Positions 7,314-14,931 of a stretch of 20,093 bases of DNA are shown one piece after another. The DNA is from Bacteroidota bacterium (lineage in GTDB: Bacteria; Bacteroidota; Ignavibacteria; Kryptoniales; JAKASW01), in the NCBI GenBank assembly GCA_021789755.1, contig JAJYJD010000032.1, positions 1 to 20,093 on the forward strand, given 5' to 3'. Below the pieces are notes generated by a model, which searched no databases, was not told the DNA's origin, and saw only the letters and a program-made list of their open reading frames with translations. The stretch's first letter is position 1. Every line of letters starts with the position of its first letter. Made by a program: the position numbers and the translations under genes.

Positions 7314-8701
7314 TTCTTATCGTGGGACACGGGTTCCTGATGTATCACAGCTTTGGTTATCTGCGGAAATTCTTTGATTATATCTTCCTCGAGCTCATTT
7401 ACAATTCTAACCGTTTCCGCGAGCGAAAAGGTTTCGTTCAATTCACAGGTCATCGCGACGCGTATGCCTGAGCTGCTTTCAGTTATATTCAGGTTCCCGC
7501 ACGACACAACCTCGATTTTGGAGCCGACATAGTTGAGCAGTTTGCGGGGGAGGTCGCTGTCTCTGAAGCTGGACGATGCTGTCCGGATGGTATCGGCAGG
7601 AGATTTGTCGATATGTATGAATATTTGATCCAGGTTACCTATTTGGGAGCGTATCGCCTCCTCGAGTTCATCAGCCTTGATATGAGCTTCCTCTATTGTA
7701 CCGGCATCCTCTACTTCGAGATGAAGATCTACCACGATTCCGCTTTCGGTGGAGTAAGCCTCGACTTCATGGATTTTGCTCTTCGTGCGTTCGGCGGCGA
7801 GCCGGATTTTGTCGAGAAGAGTCTCCTCATCGCTTTCGACGGGCTCGGCGTGAACGACGATGTCTATCCCGTCCCGTAGTTTCCTAACCCGCTGTTCAAT
7901 CCCGTCCATCAATTTATGGGCTTGTTCGAACGGAAGAAGCCTCGGCAGCCCCACCACCATATCGACAAAGATTCTGCCGCCCGAGTCCCTGACCCTGAGC
8001 TTTTTCAATTCCTGGATTTCATCCGCCTGGAGAGCTGCCTCGCGGATTCGCTTTACAAGAGCGGGATCCGGACTCCGGTCGACGAGAACGTCGATCGTCC
8101 TTTTCCCGAGCCTGAGGCTGATCACGACTACGATTATCGAGACCCCGAGAGCGGCGACCGGATCGGCAAACTCGACCCCGAAATGTGCCCCGACCAGTCC
8201 GACGATGACGACGCTGGAGCTTAGAATGTCGGTAGAGAAATGTAATGCATCGGCTTCGAGGGCCTGGCTATGATACTTTTTCGCAACGCGTGAAAGCATC
8301 CTCGATCTCGTGAAATCTATCGCGATGGAAGTGATCATCACGACAAAACTCCAGGTCGTGACCTGAATTGCCACTTCTTTGAAGAAAAGACGACTAAAAG
8401 CCTCCCTCGCTATTAGAAAGCAGGTGACGAGGAGGAGGAATGTTTCGAAAAGAGCCGATATGTTCTCGAACTTTCCGTGACCATAATGATGTTCGGAGTC
8501 GGCGGGTTTATCTGCGGCTCTGACGGCGAAGAGCGTCATGCCGGCGGCCATCAGGTCGAGGCCGGAATGGGCGGCCTCGCTGAGTATACCGAGGCTGCCT
8601 GTGCTGACTCCTACGATGAGTTTGAAGGTGGTAAGAAATACGGCGGCAAATACAGAGCTAAGTGCCGCCGTGTTTTTTTCACGAGACGAAAAGTTCGTCA
8701 A
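7310..8701 (-). CDS. Cation diffusion facilitator transporter with three C-terminal ZT-dimer-like domains
   Basis: This inner-membrane metal/proton antiporter exports divalent cations such as zinc, iron or manganese. Residues 1-210 form the six-helix domain. The transport site reads His45, Asp49 (AAHSGLD) and His154, Asp158 (HFSTD), matching the Asp/Asp/His/Asp layout of YiiP with His in the first place. Asp68, His71 and His75 (YGHGK) match the second YiiP site. The protein is 463 residues, against about 300 for a usual member. The extra length is two further copies of the cytoplasmic dimerisation domain: repeats at about 214-287, 296-367 and 384-459, ending in VVHAEP, FIHIDK and VIHQEP. The only canonical start I can defend is TTG at 8699-8701; AAGGGA lies 13 bases upstream. 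It heads a run of overlapping genes and sits 43 bases after the aldolase gene, so it may share that gene's promoter. Confidence 0.92.
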   Translation of the reverse strand: MTNFSSREKNTAALSSVFAAVFLTTFKLIVGVSTGSLGILSEAAHSGLDLMAAGMTLFAVRAADKPADSEHHYGHGKFENISALFETFLLLVTCFLIAREAFSRLFFKEVAIQVTTWSFVVMITSIAIDFTRSRMLSRVAKKYHSQALEADALHFSTDILSSSVVIVGLVGAHFGVEFADPVAALGVSIIVVVISLRLGKRTIDVLVDRSPDPALVKRIREAALQADEIQELKKLRVRDSGGRIFVDMVVGLPRLLPFEQAHKLMDGIEQRVRKLRDGIDIVVHAEPVESDEETLLDKIRLAAERTKSKIHEVEAYSTESGIVVDLHLEVEDAGTIEEAHIKADELEEAIRSQIGNLDQIFIHIDKSPADTIRTASSSFRDSDLPRKLLNYVGSKIEVVSCGNLNITESSSGIRVAMTCELNETFSLAETVRIVNELEEDIIKEFPQITKAVIHQEPVSHDKK

Positions 8702-8744
8702 TCTGGGAAACTTTCCCTTCTCTCAAAGCAGAATTCTGTCAGCG

Positions 8745-10094
8745 TCAGAATTTGACGTGCTGATCGACTAAACTCTTCGTGTTCTTCGTATTGAGCTTGA
8801 GAAAGAGGAACTCGAGTCTCTTCTCTATTTCCCCGTTCGCCATTTCGAACCAATCTTTGCCGAGGTTCCACATCTGCTCCTTGAACGGGCCGAAGCCTTT
8901 CTTCCTCGTCTTGTAGATGAACTGCTCGTCGGTCATGTCGGGTTTTTTCTCGTCCGCCATGTTCTTCCGCAGGTAGTCATAAATTGTTTCTCTGAATTCC
9001 TTCGGAAAGATGTCATAGAGAAGATTCTGAAATCCGGTTGCAAGGTGGATTTCGGCCGTCCCGACACCGGGGAATTTGTCGAAGAGTTCCTCCGGAAGAG
9101 TGGAAGCGCCATGCTGGACGGCTCCTGCCATCCCATATTCCTTCCGTGCTATCTTCGAGATATCTTTCAGCACATTGAAGTCGATCTTTACCTGAGCGAC
9201 GGTTCCGTCGGGCAGCGGCACGCCGCCGTGGCTCGATCCTGTCTGGACGCTTATTTTACTGATGGTTTTAGCACCCCGCCTTTTTGCCGTAAGGTGCTTT
9301 ACATAGCCCTGCATATAGGTGTGGAACTCTTCAGGCGTGGAGTTCTTGCCTCCCACCTCGCCGATTTCTCCGCCGACGGAGATGGTGACGCCCGCAGGTT
9401 CTAGTTCCCTGATCAAGGCGGTCATCTCCGCTGCAAGCTCGAAATTGTTTCTCTGTTGTTCCTCGGTTGTCGGCTTGCTGAGATCGACCAGGGTCGATGA
9501 GTCGATATCTATGTTGTAAAACTGTGCAGCTATCGCCTCTTTGATGAGAGATCTGATTACGTCCGTTTCTTTCTGTCGATTTTCGGCGAATTTCTTCGCG
9601 TTGAATTGGAAATGATCGCCCTGGATGAAGACCGGACCCGAATAGTTCTCCTTTACCGCGGCTGCCAGGACACAGGCGGAGTATTCGTCGGGCCGCTGGT
9701 TCGTATATCCCATCTCCGACTTGGCGATTTCGAAGACGAAGGGGCCGATGTTGTGTTTCTTCGCAACACGAAACATGGCGCGCGCGAAATCATAAGTGAT
9801 CCCCCGAATGTTAACCGCCGGCACGGTGAAGCCTGATACTACTCCACGACCGAACGCATCATAAAGACCCTGGATCGAGGCAGATCCGCATCCCAGCGTC
9901 TTAGCCAGTTCTCGGATGAGCCATCGCGTCTTTGCCTTTACTTCGTTATCCGGGTTAAAAACCGATTCGTATACGATTGTGTCTATGACTGATTTACGTA
10001 GCTTATTTGCGTCGGCAACTTTCGCCTTCTGCCAACCGTCAACTTCAACGACTCCCTGCAAATTCTTCTTGAGTTCTTCAACGTTCTTAATCAT
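8745..10094 (-). CDS. Class II (metal-dependent) fructose-bisphosphate aldolase-like protein, long form
   Basis: Class II aldolases catalyse the zinc-dependent reversible cleavage of fructose 1,6-bisphosphate (or tagatose 1,6-bisphosphate) into two triose phosphates. Expected residues are visible: Asp160-His161 (GDHFQF), Glu243 or Glu246 in GGEIGEVGG, His289 (SSHGG) and His328 (VQHGAS). NIDIDSST at 194-201 matches the strand before the next catalytic region. The protein is long at 449 residues: about 85 N-terminal residues precede the barrel start at FTVPAVN, and a charged C-terminal extension follows residue 355. The phosphate loop reads HGASTLPEE rather than the usual HGGSG. Substrate choice (FBP or another ketose phosphate) is therefore uncertain. 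A good CGGAGG lies 5 bases before the ATG, and a promoter sits just upstream. Confidence 0.86.
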   Translation of the reverse strand: MIKNVEELKKNLQGVVEVDGWQKAKVADANKLRKSVIDTIVYESVFNPDNEVKAKTRWLIRELAKTLGCGSASIQGLYDAFGRGVVSGFTVPAVNIRGITYDFARAMFRVAKKHNIGPFVFEIAKSEMGYTNQRPDEYSACVLAAAVKENYSGPVFIQGDHFQFNAKKFAENRQKETDVIRSLIKEAIAAQFYNIDIDSSTLVDLSKPTTEEQQRNNFELAAEMTALIRELEPAGVTISVGGEIGEVGGKNSTPEEFHTYMQGYVKHLTAKRRGAKTISKISVQTGSSHGGVPLPDGTVAQVKIDFNVLKDISKIARKEYGMAGAVQHGASTLPEELFDKFPGVGTAEIHLATGFQNLLYDIFPKEFRETIYDYLRKNMADEKKPDMTDEQFIYKTRKKGFGPFKEQMWNLGKDWFEMANGEIEKRLEFLFLKLNTKNTKSLVDQHVKF

Positions 10095-10121
10095 TTATGC
10101 CTCCGAAATATATTCCTTGGA

Positions 10122-10150
10122 AAGTTATTAAAAGGGTACTTCGCATTCAA
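10122..10150 (-). promoter_or_regulatory. Predicted promoter of the class II aldolase gene
   Basis: On the minus strand TTGAAT (10145-10150) is followed after exactly 17 bases by TAACTT (10122-10127), then TC. The -10 element ends 27 bases before the ATG, leaving room for the CGGAGG ribosome site. The pattern matches four other intergenic regions in this window. It starts in the short gap after rsmB, so it would let the aldolase, and perhaps the transporter operon behind it, be transcribed independently. Confidence 0.55.
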
Positions 10151-10155
10151 CGAAA

Positions 10156-11544
10156 TCACCGGGCCTTTCGCATCCTTGCTGCAAAACTACCGTCCATATC
10201 GTGCCTGTGAGGGAATGTCTCGATGAAACCCTCCTTCCCCACGAGCGACCTATCGACAAACTTGTCTGCCGGCTCGATCTCGAACTCCGGATGACGGTTG
10301 ACAAACGACTGGACGACCGCCTGATTCTCCTCAGATTCGATCGTACAGGTGCTGTAAACGAGTACGCCGTCCGGTTTCAGGAGCTTCGAAGCGCTCTCCA
10401 CAATGCCGGATTGTATCTCATTGAGCAGAGCGATGTCTTCCGGCTCTCGCTTCCACTTTGAATCGGGCTTCTTTCTCATGACACCGAAGCCGGTACAAGG
10501 AGCGTCGATAAGTATCTTGTCGTAGAGGATCGCGTCCGAGAATTTTGCAGCATCCGCGACGATGATTTTTACGTTGCCGTAACCCATCCGATCTACTGAA
10601 TCCTGTATGAGCCTCGCTCTGTTCTCGTACTTTTCCACGGCTGTAAGGTCGACCTCCCCGTTCGTGAGCTCCAGTATGTGCGTGGTCTTGCCTCCCGGCG
10701 CGGCGCACATATCGAGAATTCTCTCGCCCGGTTTCGGGTCGAGTAATTTCGAAACGATCCCTGCGCTTTCATCCTGCACCGTGAACTGACCCGTCCGAAA
10801 AGATTCAAGTTCTCCGATCCTTGAAAGCCCCTCGACGTAAAAAAAGTTCGGGATGAACTGCCCACGCGTCACTTTCAATCCTTTTGCCTCAAAACTGGCG
10901 ATGAGCTCGTCCGGTGAAATCTTTCTCGGGTTGACCCTGATAGAGAGCTTCGGTCGTTCGTTGAGAGCGGTCAGCAGCTGTTCAGTTTCGTATACACCGA
11001 ACCTGTTAACGAAGCGTCGAACGAGCCAGCCAGGAAATGAATGGACAGTCGAAAGCGCTCTCACGGCATCGTCCTCTATCGACGGATATTCCACCGTATT
11101 CAGTTTTCTAATGGAGGTGCGGAGGATCGCGTTGACAAGGTTCGCGAGGAATTGCCCGCGCAGCTTTTTGACGAACTCGACAGCTTCGTTCACCGCCGCG
11201 GACTGAGGAACTCTTTCGAGGAACATGATCTGGTACATCGCAATTCTAATCGCATTTTTGATGTTGATGTCCAGCTTTGTGTAGTCGCCGCGGTAAAACT
11301 GTGATATGACATAGTCGATGCGCATTTTCCAGCGGATGGTTCCGTTCACAAGTTCGGTCAGAAAGGATTTATCGAGCTTGCTCAGCTCGGAATTTCTCAA
11401 CTCGAAATCAAGAAGTTTGTCCAGGTATGAATCTGTTCGCTCGATTCTGTTCAGGATTTTGACGGCTACCTCGCGAGCCGTTGCATAGATCACTGTCTCG
11501 GTTTCCTCACGCGGATAGGTCCTGGACCTCTTTGATTGTTCCAT
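10156..11544 (-). CDS. rsmB: 16S rRNA (cytosine-967-C5)-methyltransferase
   Basis: RsmB methylates C967 of 16S rRNA with S-adenosylmethionine. The 462-residue protein has the expected order. An N-terminal NusB-like RNA-binding helical domain covers about 20-150. A linker with RVNPRKIS near 203-210 follows, then the Rossmann methyltransferase domain with DMCAAPGGKTTH (278-289). The two family cysteines are present: Cys350 in DAPCTGFG and the nucleophile Cys400 in YSTCTIE. The C-terminal HDMDGSFAA motif is also there. The ATG at 11542-11544 has GGGGTG 5 bases upstream. The first 18 residues are not typical of the family, and a GTG at residue 18 (before IYATAREVA) is an alternative start. No clear promoter lies between this gene and rpmE, so read-through from rpmE is possible. 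Confidence 0.95.
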   Translation of the reverse strand: MEQSKRSRTYPREETETVIYATAREVAVKILNRIERTDSYLDKLLDFELRNSELSKLDKSFLTELVNGTIRWKMRIDYVISQFYRGDYTKLDINIKNAIRIAMYQIMFLERVPQSAAVNEAVEFVKKLRGQFLANLVNAILRTSIRKLNTVEYPSIEDDAVRALSTVHSFPGWLVRRFVNRFGVYETEQLLTALNERPKLSIRVNPRKISPDELIASFEAKGLKVTRGQFIPNFFYVEGLSRIGELESFRTGQFTVQDESAGIVSKLLDPKPGERILDMCAAPGGKTTHILELTNGEVDLTAVEKYENRARLIQDSVDRMGYGNVKIIVADAAKFSDAILYDKILIDAPCTGFGVMRKKPDSKWKREPEDIALLNEIQSGIVESASKLLKPDGVLVYSTCTIESEENQAVVQSFVNRHPEFEIEPADKFVDRSLVGKEGFIETFPHRHDMDGSFAARMRKAR

Positions 11545-11781
11545 CTCTGCACCCCATGGTTTTCATTTGCTGCGGTTTTCGTGCTGTCCAACCAAATGCA
11601 TGCCCGGTATTCTAGTCATGGTTACGACAGCGTTCTTTTCGTGACTCTTAGGTTCGTTTCTGTATCTGTCAGGAAATCTATTTCAAAAGAACTGTGAGCT
11701 CGGAAGTTCGAGGTCCGCTTTGAAGGTATCGAATGCTCGGGGTTTGCGGCGCCGGGCAATCATAGCCGGACTATCGGAGAA
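11545..11781. other. Intergenic region between rpmE and rsmB, no feature identified
   Basis: This 237-base gap is the longest non-coding stretch in the window. I looked for the TTG-N20-TAnnTT promoter pattern found elsewhere, a T-run hairpin, an rRNA or tRNA fold and a small gene with a ribosome site, and saw none that stands up. A CCGG...CCGG dyad around 11752-11769 lacks a T-tract. Confidence 0.5.
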
Positions 11782-12003
11782 TCACGCGCCAGCCTTTTCT
11801 TTTTTACCGTACTTCTGCATAAACTTTTCCACTCGGCCGGCCGAATCTATGAGCTTCTGCTTTCCTGTGAAGAAAGGATGGCAGCTCGAACAAATTTCAA
11901 CTTTCAGAAATTGCCCTGGTTCGGTAGAACGGGTCTGGAATGTATTGCCGCAAACGCAAGTTACAGTCACATTATGATATTTGGGATGAATTCCGGTTCT
12001 CAT
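11782..12003 (-). CDS. rpmE: 50S ribosomal protein L31 (zinc-binding type)
   Basis: L31 is a small protein of the large ribosomal subunit that helps bridge the two subunits. The 73-residue product begins MRTGIHPKYH, as the family does. Cys16 and Cys18 (CVCG) with Cys38 and Cys41 (CSSCHPFFTG) make it the zinc-containing form, as opposed to the cysteine-free paralogue made under zinc limitation. AGGAG stands a few bases before the ATG, and a predicted promoter follows immediately upstream. The gene stands alone between acnA and rsmB. No terminator is visible after it, so some transcripts may continue into rsmB. Confidence 0.97.
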   Translation of the reverse strand: MRTGIHPKYHNVTVTCVCGNTFQTRSTEPGQFLKVEICSSCHPFFTGKQKLIDSAGRVEKFMQKYGKKEKAGA

Positions 12004-12025
12004 TTTTTCTCCTATTTACGCATTA

Positions 12026-12054
12026 AATCTATGAAAATGGCCAATAAATTCCAA
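12026..12054 (-). promoter_or_regulatory. Predicted promoter of rpmE
   Basis: TTGGAA (12049-12054) and TAGATT (12026-12031) are separated by 17 bases on the minus strand, and a further T follows the -10 element (TAGATTTA). The -10 end is 22 bases from the rpmE ATG, so the leader would be very short. Spacing and sequence agree with the other four predicted promoters. Confidence 0.55.
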
Positions 12055-12092
12055 ATAACGCCGAGTTTCCCCTGTTTCAAAGGTTCACTCCC

Positions 12093-14804
12093 TTATCTCT
12101 TGAGCATTTGTCTCAAAACAGTCTGGAGAATTCCTCCGTTCTTGAAGTAGTCGACGTCGACGTGACTGTCGAGACGAGCCATAGCGTCGAATCTTGTCGT
12201 CTTTCCGTTTGCCTCAACGGCTGTGACTGTAAGCATCTTGTGCGGGATCAGGTTCTCGCTTATGCCGGAAATGTTGAACACCTCTCTGCCTGTCAAATGC
12301 AACGAGGCTGCGTTCTCTCCCTCCTTGAATTGCAGCGGGAGGACGCCCAATCCGACAAGGTTACTCCGGTGAATCCTTTCATAGCTTTCTGCGATGACGG
12401 CTTTGACTCCGAGCAACAAAGTGCCCTTGGCTGCCCAATCGCGCGAGCTTCCGCTGCCGTATTCCTTCCCCGCGATGATGATGAGCGGGATATTCTCGGA
12501 CTTATACTTCATAGCGGCGTCGTATATCCACATCTTCTCTTCGTCCGGCAGGTGAACGGTCCAACTCCCTTCTGTGCCCGGCACAAGCAGATTCTTCAAA
12601 CGGATGTTGCCGAAGGTACCGCGCATCATCACCTCGTGATTTCCCCTCCGCGACCCGTAAGAGTTAAAATCTTTGGGTTGAACACCGTGCTCGATGAGAT
12701 ATCTCCCCGCAGGACCGCCAGCCTGAATGGACCCGGCAGGTGAAATGTGATCAGTGGTAACCGAGTCGCCCATCAATGCAAGAACTCTCGCACCTTTCAC
12801 GTCCATGACGGCAGGAGGCTCAAGGGGGAGATCCTTAAAGAAAGGTGGTTCCTGGATGTATGTCGAAGCGGGGTCCCAATTGTAGCTGCTTCCCTCCGGG
12901 ACGTTCAATGTCCGCCATCTTTCGTCGCCGTCGAAGACATGCGCGTAACGCGCTTTGTACATCTCGGGCCTGATCGACTTCCTCAACACTTCGTTTATCT
13001 CATGCTGTGTCGGCCACACGTCCTTCAGGAAGACAGGCTTACCGTCTTTCCCTGTTCCGATCGGCTCGCTAGTCGGATCGAAGTCAACCCTACCGGCGAG
13101 CGCAAATGCCACGACAAGCGGCGGCGAGGCAAGGTAGCTTGCTTTCGCGTGAGGATTGATTCGCCCCTCGAAGTTCCTGTTTCCGCTCAGGACAGCTGCC
13201 GCGACAAGGCTCCCTTTCTCAATCGCAGATGAAATCTCTTCGTCCAGCGGCCCGCTGTTTCCTATGCATGTAGTACACCCGAACCCGACAAGGTTGAACT
13301 TGAGGTCCTCCAACGGCTTGAGCAAGCCGGCGTCCTTAAGATAATCCATAACAACCTGAGAGCCGGGAGCAAGGCTCGTCTTGACCCACGGCTTGGGCTT
13401 TAGCCCGTATTTTTCAACGGCCTTCCTGGCGAGCAGGCCGGCAGCAACGAGAACACCGGGATTTGATGTATTGGTACAGCTGGTTATTGCCGCGATCACG
13501 ACCGAACCGTGATGCATTTCGAACGATACTCCGTTCTTCTTAACAGTGATACTCTTCGGGACATCCTCCTGCTTCACCCCAAAGCCGCGGTCCGCCGTCG
13601 AAGACACCAGTGATTTGGCAAAAGACGTTTTAGTTTCGCGGAGAGGGACGCGGTCCTGGGGTCTCTTTGGCCCGGCAATGCTGGGCACAATTCCGCTCAT
13701 GTCTACTTCAACTACGTCACTGTACAGTGGCTCAGGCTTGTCCTTGCTCCAGAAGAGTTCCTGCTCCTTACAGTAAGCCTCCACCACTGAAATCTGTTCA
13801 TCCCTGCGTCCGGTCAACTTCAAATACCTCACTGTCTCCTGGTCAACCGGGAAGAATCCCATCGTCGCTCCGTATTCGGGCGACATGTTGCTGATTGTCG
13901 CACGGTCAGGAAGAGTCAGATTGCCTATTCCCTCACCGAAGTATTCAACGATCTTTCCCACGACACCCTTCTTGCGAAGGATCTGTGTAATTGTAAGGAC
14001 AAGGTCCGTAGCGGTCGCACCTTCCGGCAGTTCTCCTTTAAGTTTAACGCCGACAACTTCCGGCGTGAGCATAAAGTAAGGCTGTCCGAGCATGACCGCT
14101 TCCGCTTCTATACCGCCTACCCCCCACCCAAAAACGCCGAGTCCATTGACCATAGTCGTGTGGGAATCCGTGCCTACGAGTGAGTCGGGGAATGCCCTCT
14201 TTTCACCGCCCTGCTCTCGTGTCTCAACGACCCTGGCGAGATACTCCAGGTTAACCTGATGGACTATACCCGTGTCGGGAGGAACAACGTCAAAACTCCT
14301 GAAGGCTTTCTGACCCCATCGGAGGAGCTTATAACGCTCGATGTTTCTCTTGAACTCAAGTTCAGCATTGAAGAGGAAAGCATCATCGGTGCCGGATTTG
14401 TCCACCTGAACGGAGTGGTCTATAACCAACTCGGACGGAATAAGGGGGTTAATCCTTGCGGTGTCGCCATTCCTCCGCTTAACTTCGCTTCTCATGGCCG
14501 CAAGATCGACGACGGCCGGAACACCTGTGAAATCCTGGAGAAGCACACGCGCAGGCATAAACGCAATTTCTTTCTCGGGGAGCCGCTTGCCGTCCCAGTT
14601 CAGCAGGGCTTCCACGTCCGATGCGGACACGATTCTGCCGTCTTCATATCTCAGCAAGTTCTCCAACAATATTCTAATGGAATACGGGAGTTTGAATATG
14701 TCGTAGTTCTGTTTGTTCAACGCGGGAAGGTGGAAAATCTTGAAATTTGAATTCTGGATTTTGAGATCTTTTTTCGTAGAGAATGAGTTTGTTGAAGCAG
14801 CCAT
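12093..14804 (-). CDS. acnA: Aconitate hydratase A
   Basis: Aconitase interconverts citrate and isocitrate through cis-aconitate using a [4Fe-4S] cluster; it acts between the citrate synthase and isocitrate dehydrogenase encoded at the right of the window. The 903-residue length fits the AcnA/IRP1-type enzyme. Cluster cysteines are Cys443 (TSCTNTSNP), Cys510 and Cys513 (GCTTCIGNSGP). VGTDSHTTMVNGLGV (210-224) and, in the C-terminal swivel domain, YGSGSSRDWAAKG are also conserved. No frame break or truncation is seen. CGGAG lies 8 bases before the ATG. The gene has its own predicted promoter directly behind the glnA terminator. AcnA relatives can bind RNA when they lose the cluster, but nothing in this sequence shows that for this protein. 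Confidence 0.98.
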   Translation of the reverse strand: MAASTNSFSTKKDLKIQNSNFKIFHLPALNKQNYDIFKLPYSIRILLENLLRYEDGRIVSASDVEALLNWDGKRLPEKEIAFMPARVLLQDFTGVPAVVDLAAMRSEVKRRNGDTARINPLIPSELVIDHSVQVDKSGTDDAFLFNAELEFKRNIERYKLLRWGQKAFRSFDVVPPDTGIVHQVNLEYLARVVETREQGGEKRAFPDSLVGTDSHTTMVNGLGVFGWGVGGIEAEAVMLGQPYFMLTPEVVGVKLKGELPEGATATDLVLTITQILRKKGVVGKIVEYFGEGIGNLTLPDRATISNMSPEYGATMGFFPVDQETVRYLKLTGRRDEQISVVEAYCKEQELFWSKDKPEPLYSDVVEVDMSGIVPSIAGPKRPQDRVPLRETKTSFAKSLVSSTADRGFGVKQEDVPKSITVKKNGVSFEMHHGSVVIAAITSCTNTSNPGVLVAAGLLARKAVEKYGLKPKPWVKTSLAPGSQVVMDYLKDAGLLKPLEDLKFNLVGFGCTTCIGNSGPLDEEISSAIEKGSLVAAAVLSGNRNFEGRINPHAKASYLASPPLVVAFALAGRVDFDPTSEPIGTGKDGKPVFLKDVWPTQHEINEVLRKSIRPEMYKARYAHVFDGDERWRTLNVPEGSSYNWDPASTYIQEPPFFKDLPLEPPAVMDVKGARVLALMGDSVTTDHISPAGSIQAGGPAGRYLIEHGVQPKDFNSYGSRRGNHEVMMRGTFGNIRLKNLLVPGTEGSWTVHLPDEEKMWIYDAAMKYKSENIPLIIIAGKEYGSGSSRDWAAKGTLLLGVKAVIAESYERIHRSNLVGLGVLPLQFKEGENAASLHLTGREVFNISGISENLIPHKMLTVTAVEANGKTTRFDAMARLDSHVDVDYFKNGGILQTVLRQMLKR

Positions 14805-14843
14805 TGCGATTACTCCGTTTATGTCACGTTAGAATGTAGAAGA

Positions 14844-14872
14844 AACTTAATTAAAGGAGGGAATCGGTTCAA
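14844..14872 (-). promoter_or_regulatory. Predicted promoter of acnA
   Basis: TTGAAC (14867-14872) and TAAGTT (14844-14849) lie 17 bases apart on the minus strand; the -10 box continues as TAAGTTTC. It sits immediately after the glnA terminator and 39 bases before the acnA ATG, which supports an independent acnA transcript. Confidence 0.55.
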
Positions 14873-14876
14873 TGGA

Positions 14877-14903
14877 AAGAAAAAGGCCGCCACACGGCGG
14901 CCT
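14877..14903 (-). terminator. Rho-independent terminator of glnA
   Basis: On the minus strand an 8-bp perfect stem AGGCCGCC/GGCGGCCT with a GTGT loop (14884-14903) is followed by TTTTCTTT. It begins 28 bases after the glnA stop codon. The GC-rich stem plus T-run is a classic intrinsic terminator, oriented for glnA. Confidence 0.9.
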
Positions 14904-14931
14904 GACAAATGATGATCTAATGGGCTTTCAA

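Noticed and set aside
8705..8717. GGGAAACTTTCCC palindrome just before the CDF start, considered as a hairpin hiding the ribosome site
   Set aside because: The centre allows only a one-base loop, so a stable stem would have about 3-4 pairs; too weak to claim as regulation.
8729..8738. CAGAATTCTG perfect palindrome between the aldolase and CDF genes, considered as an operator
   Set aside because: Ten bases, single copy, built around a common EcoRI-type core; no regulator or second site nearby.
11752..11769. CCGG...CCGG dyad after rpmE, considered as a terminator
   Set aside because: The stem is about 4 bp and no T-run follows on the minus strand.
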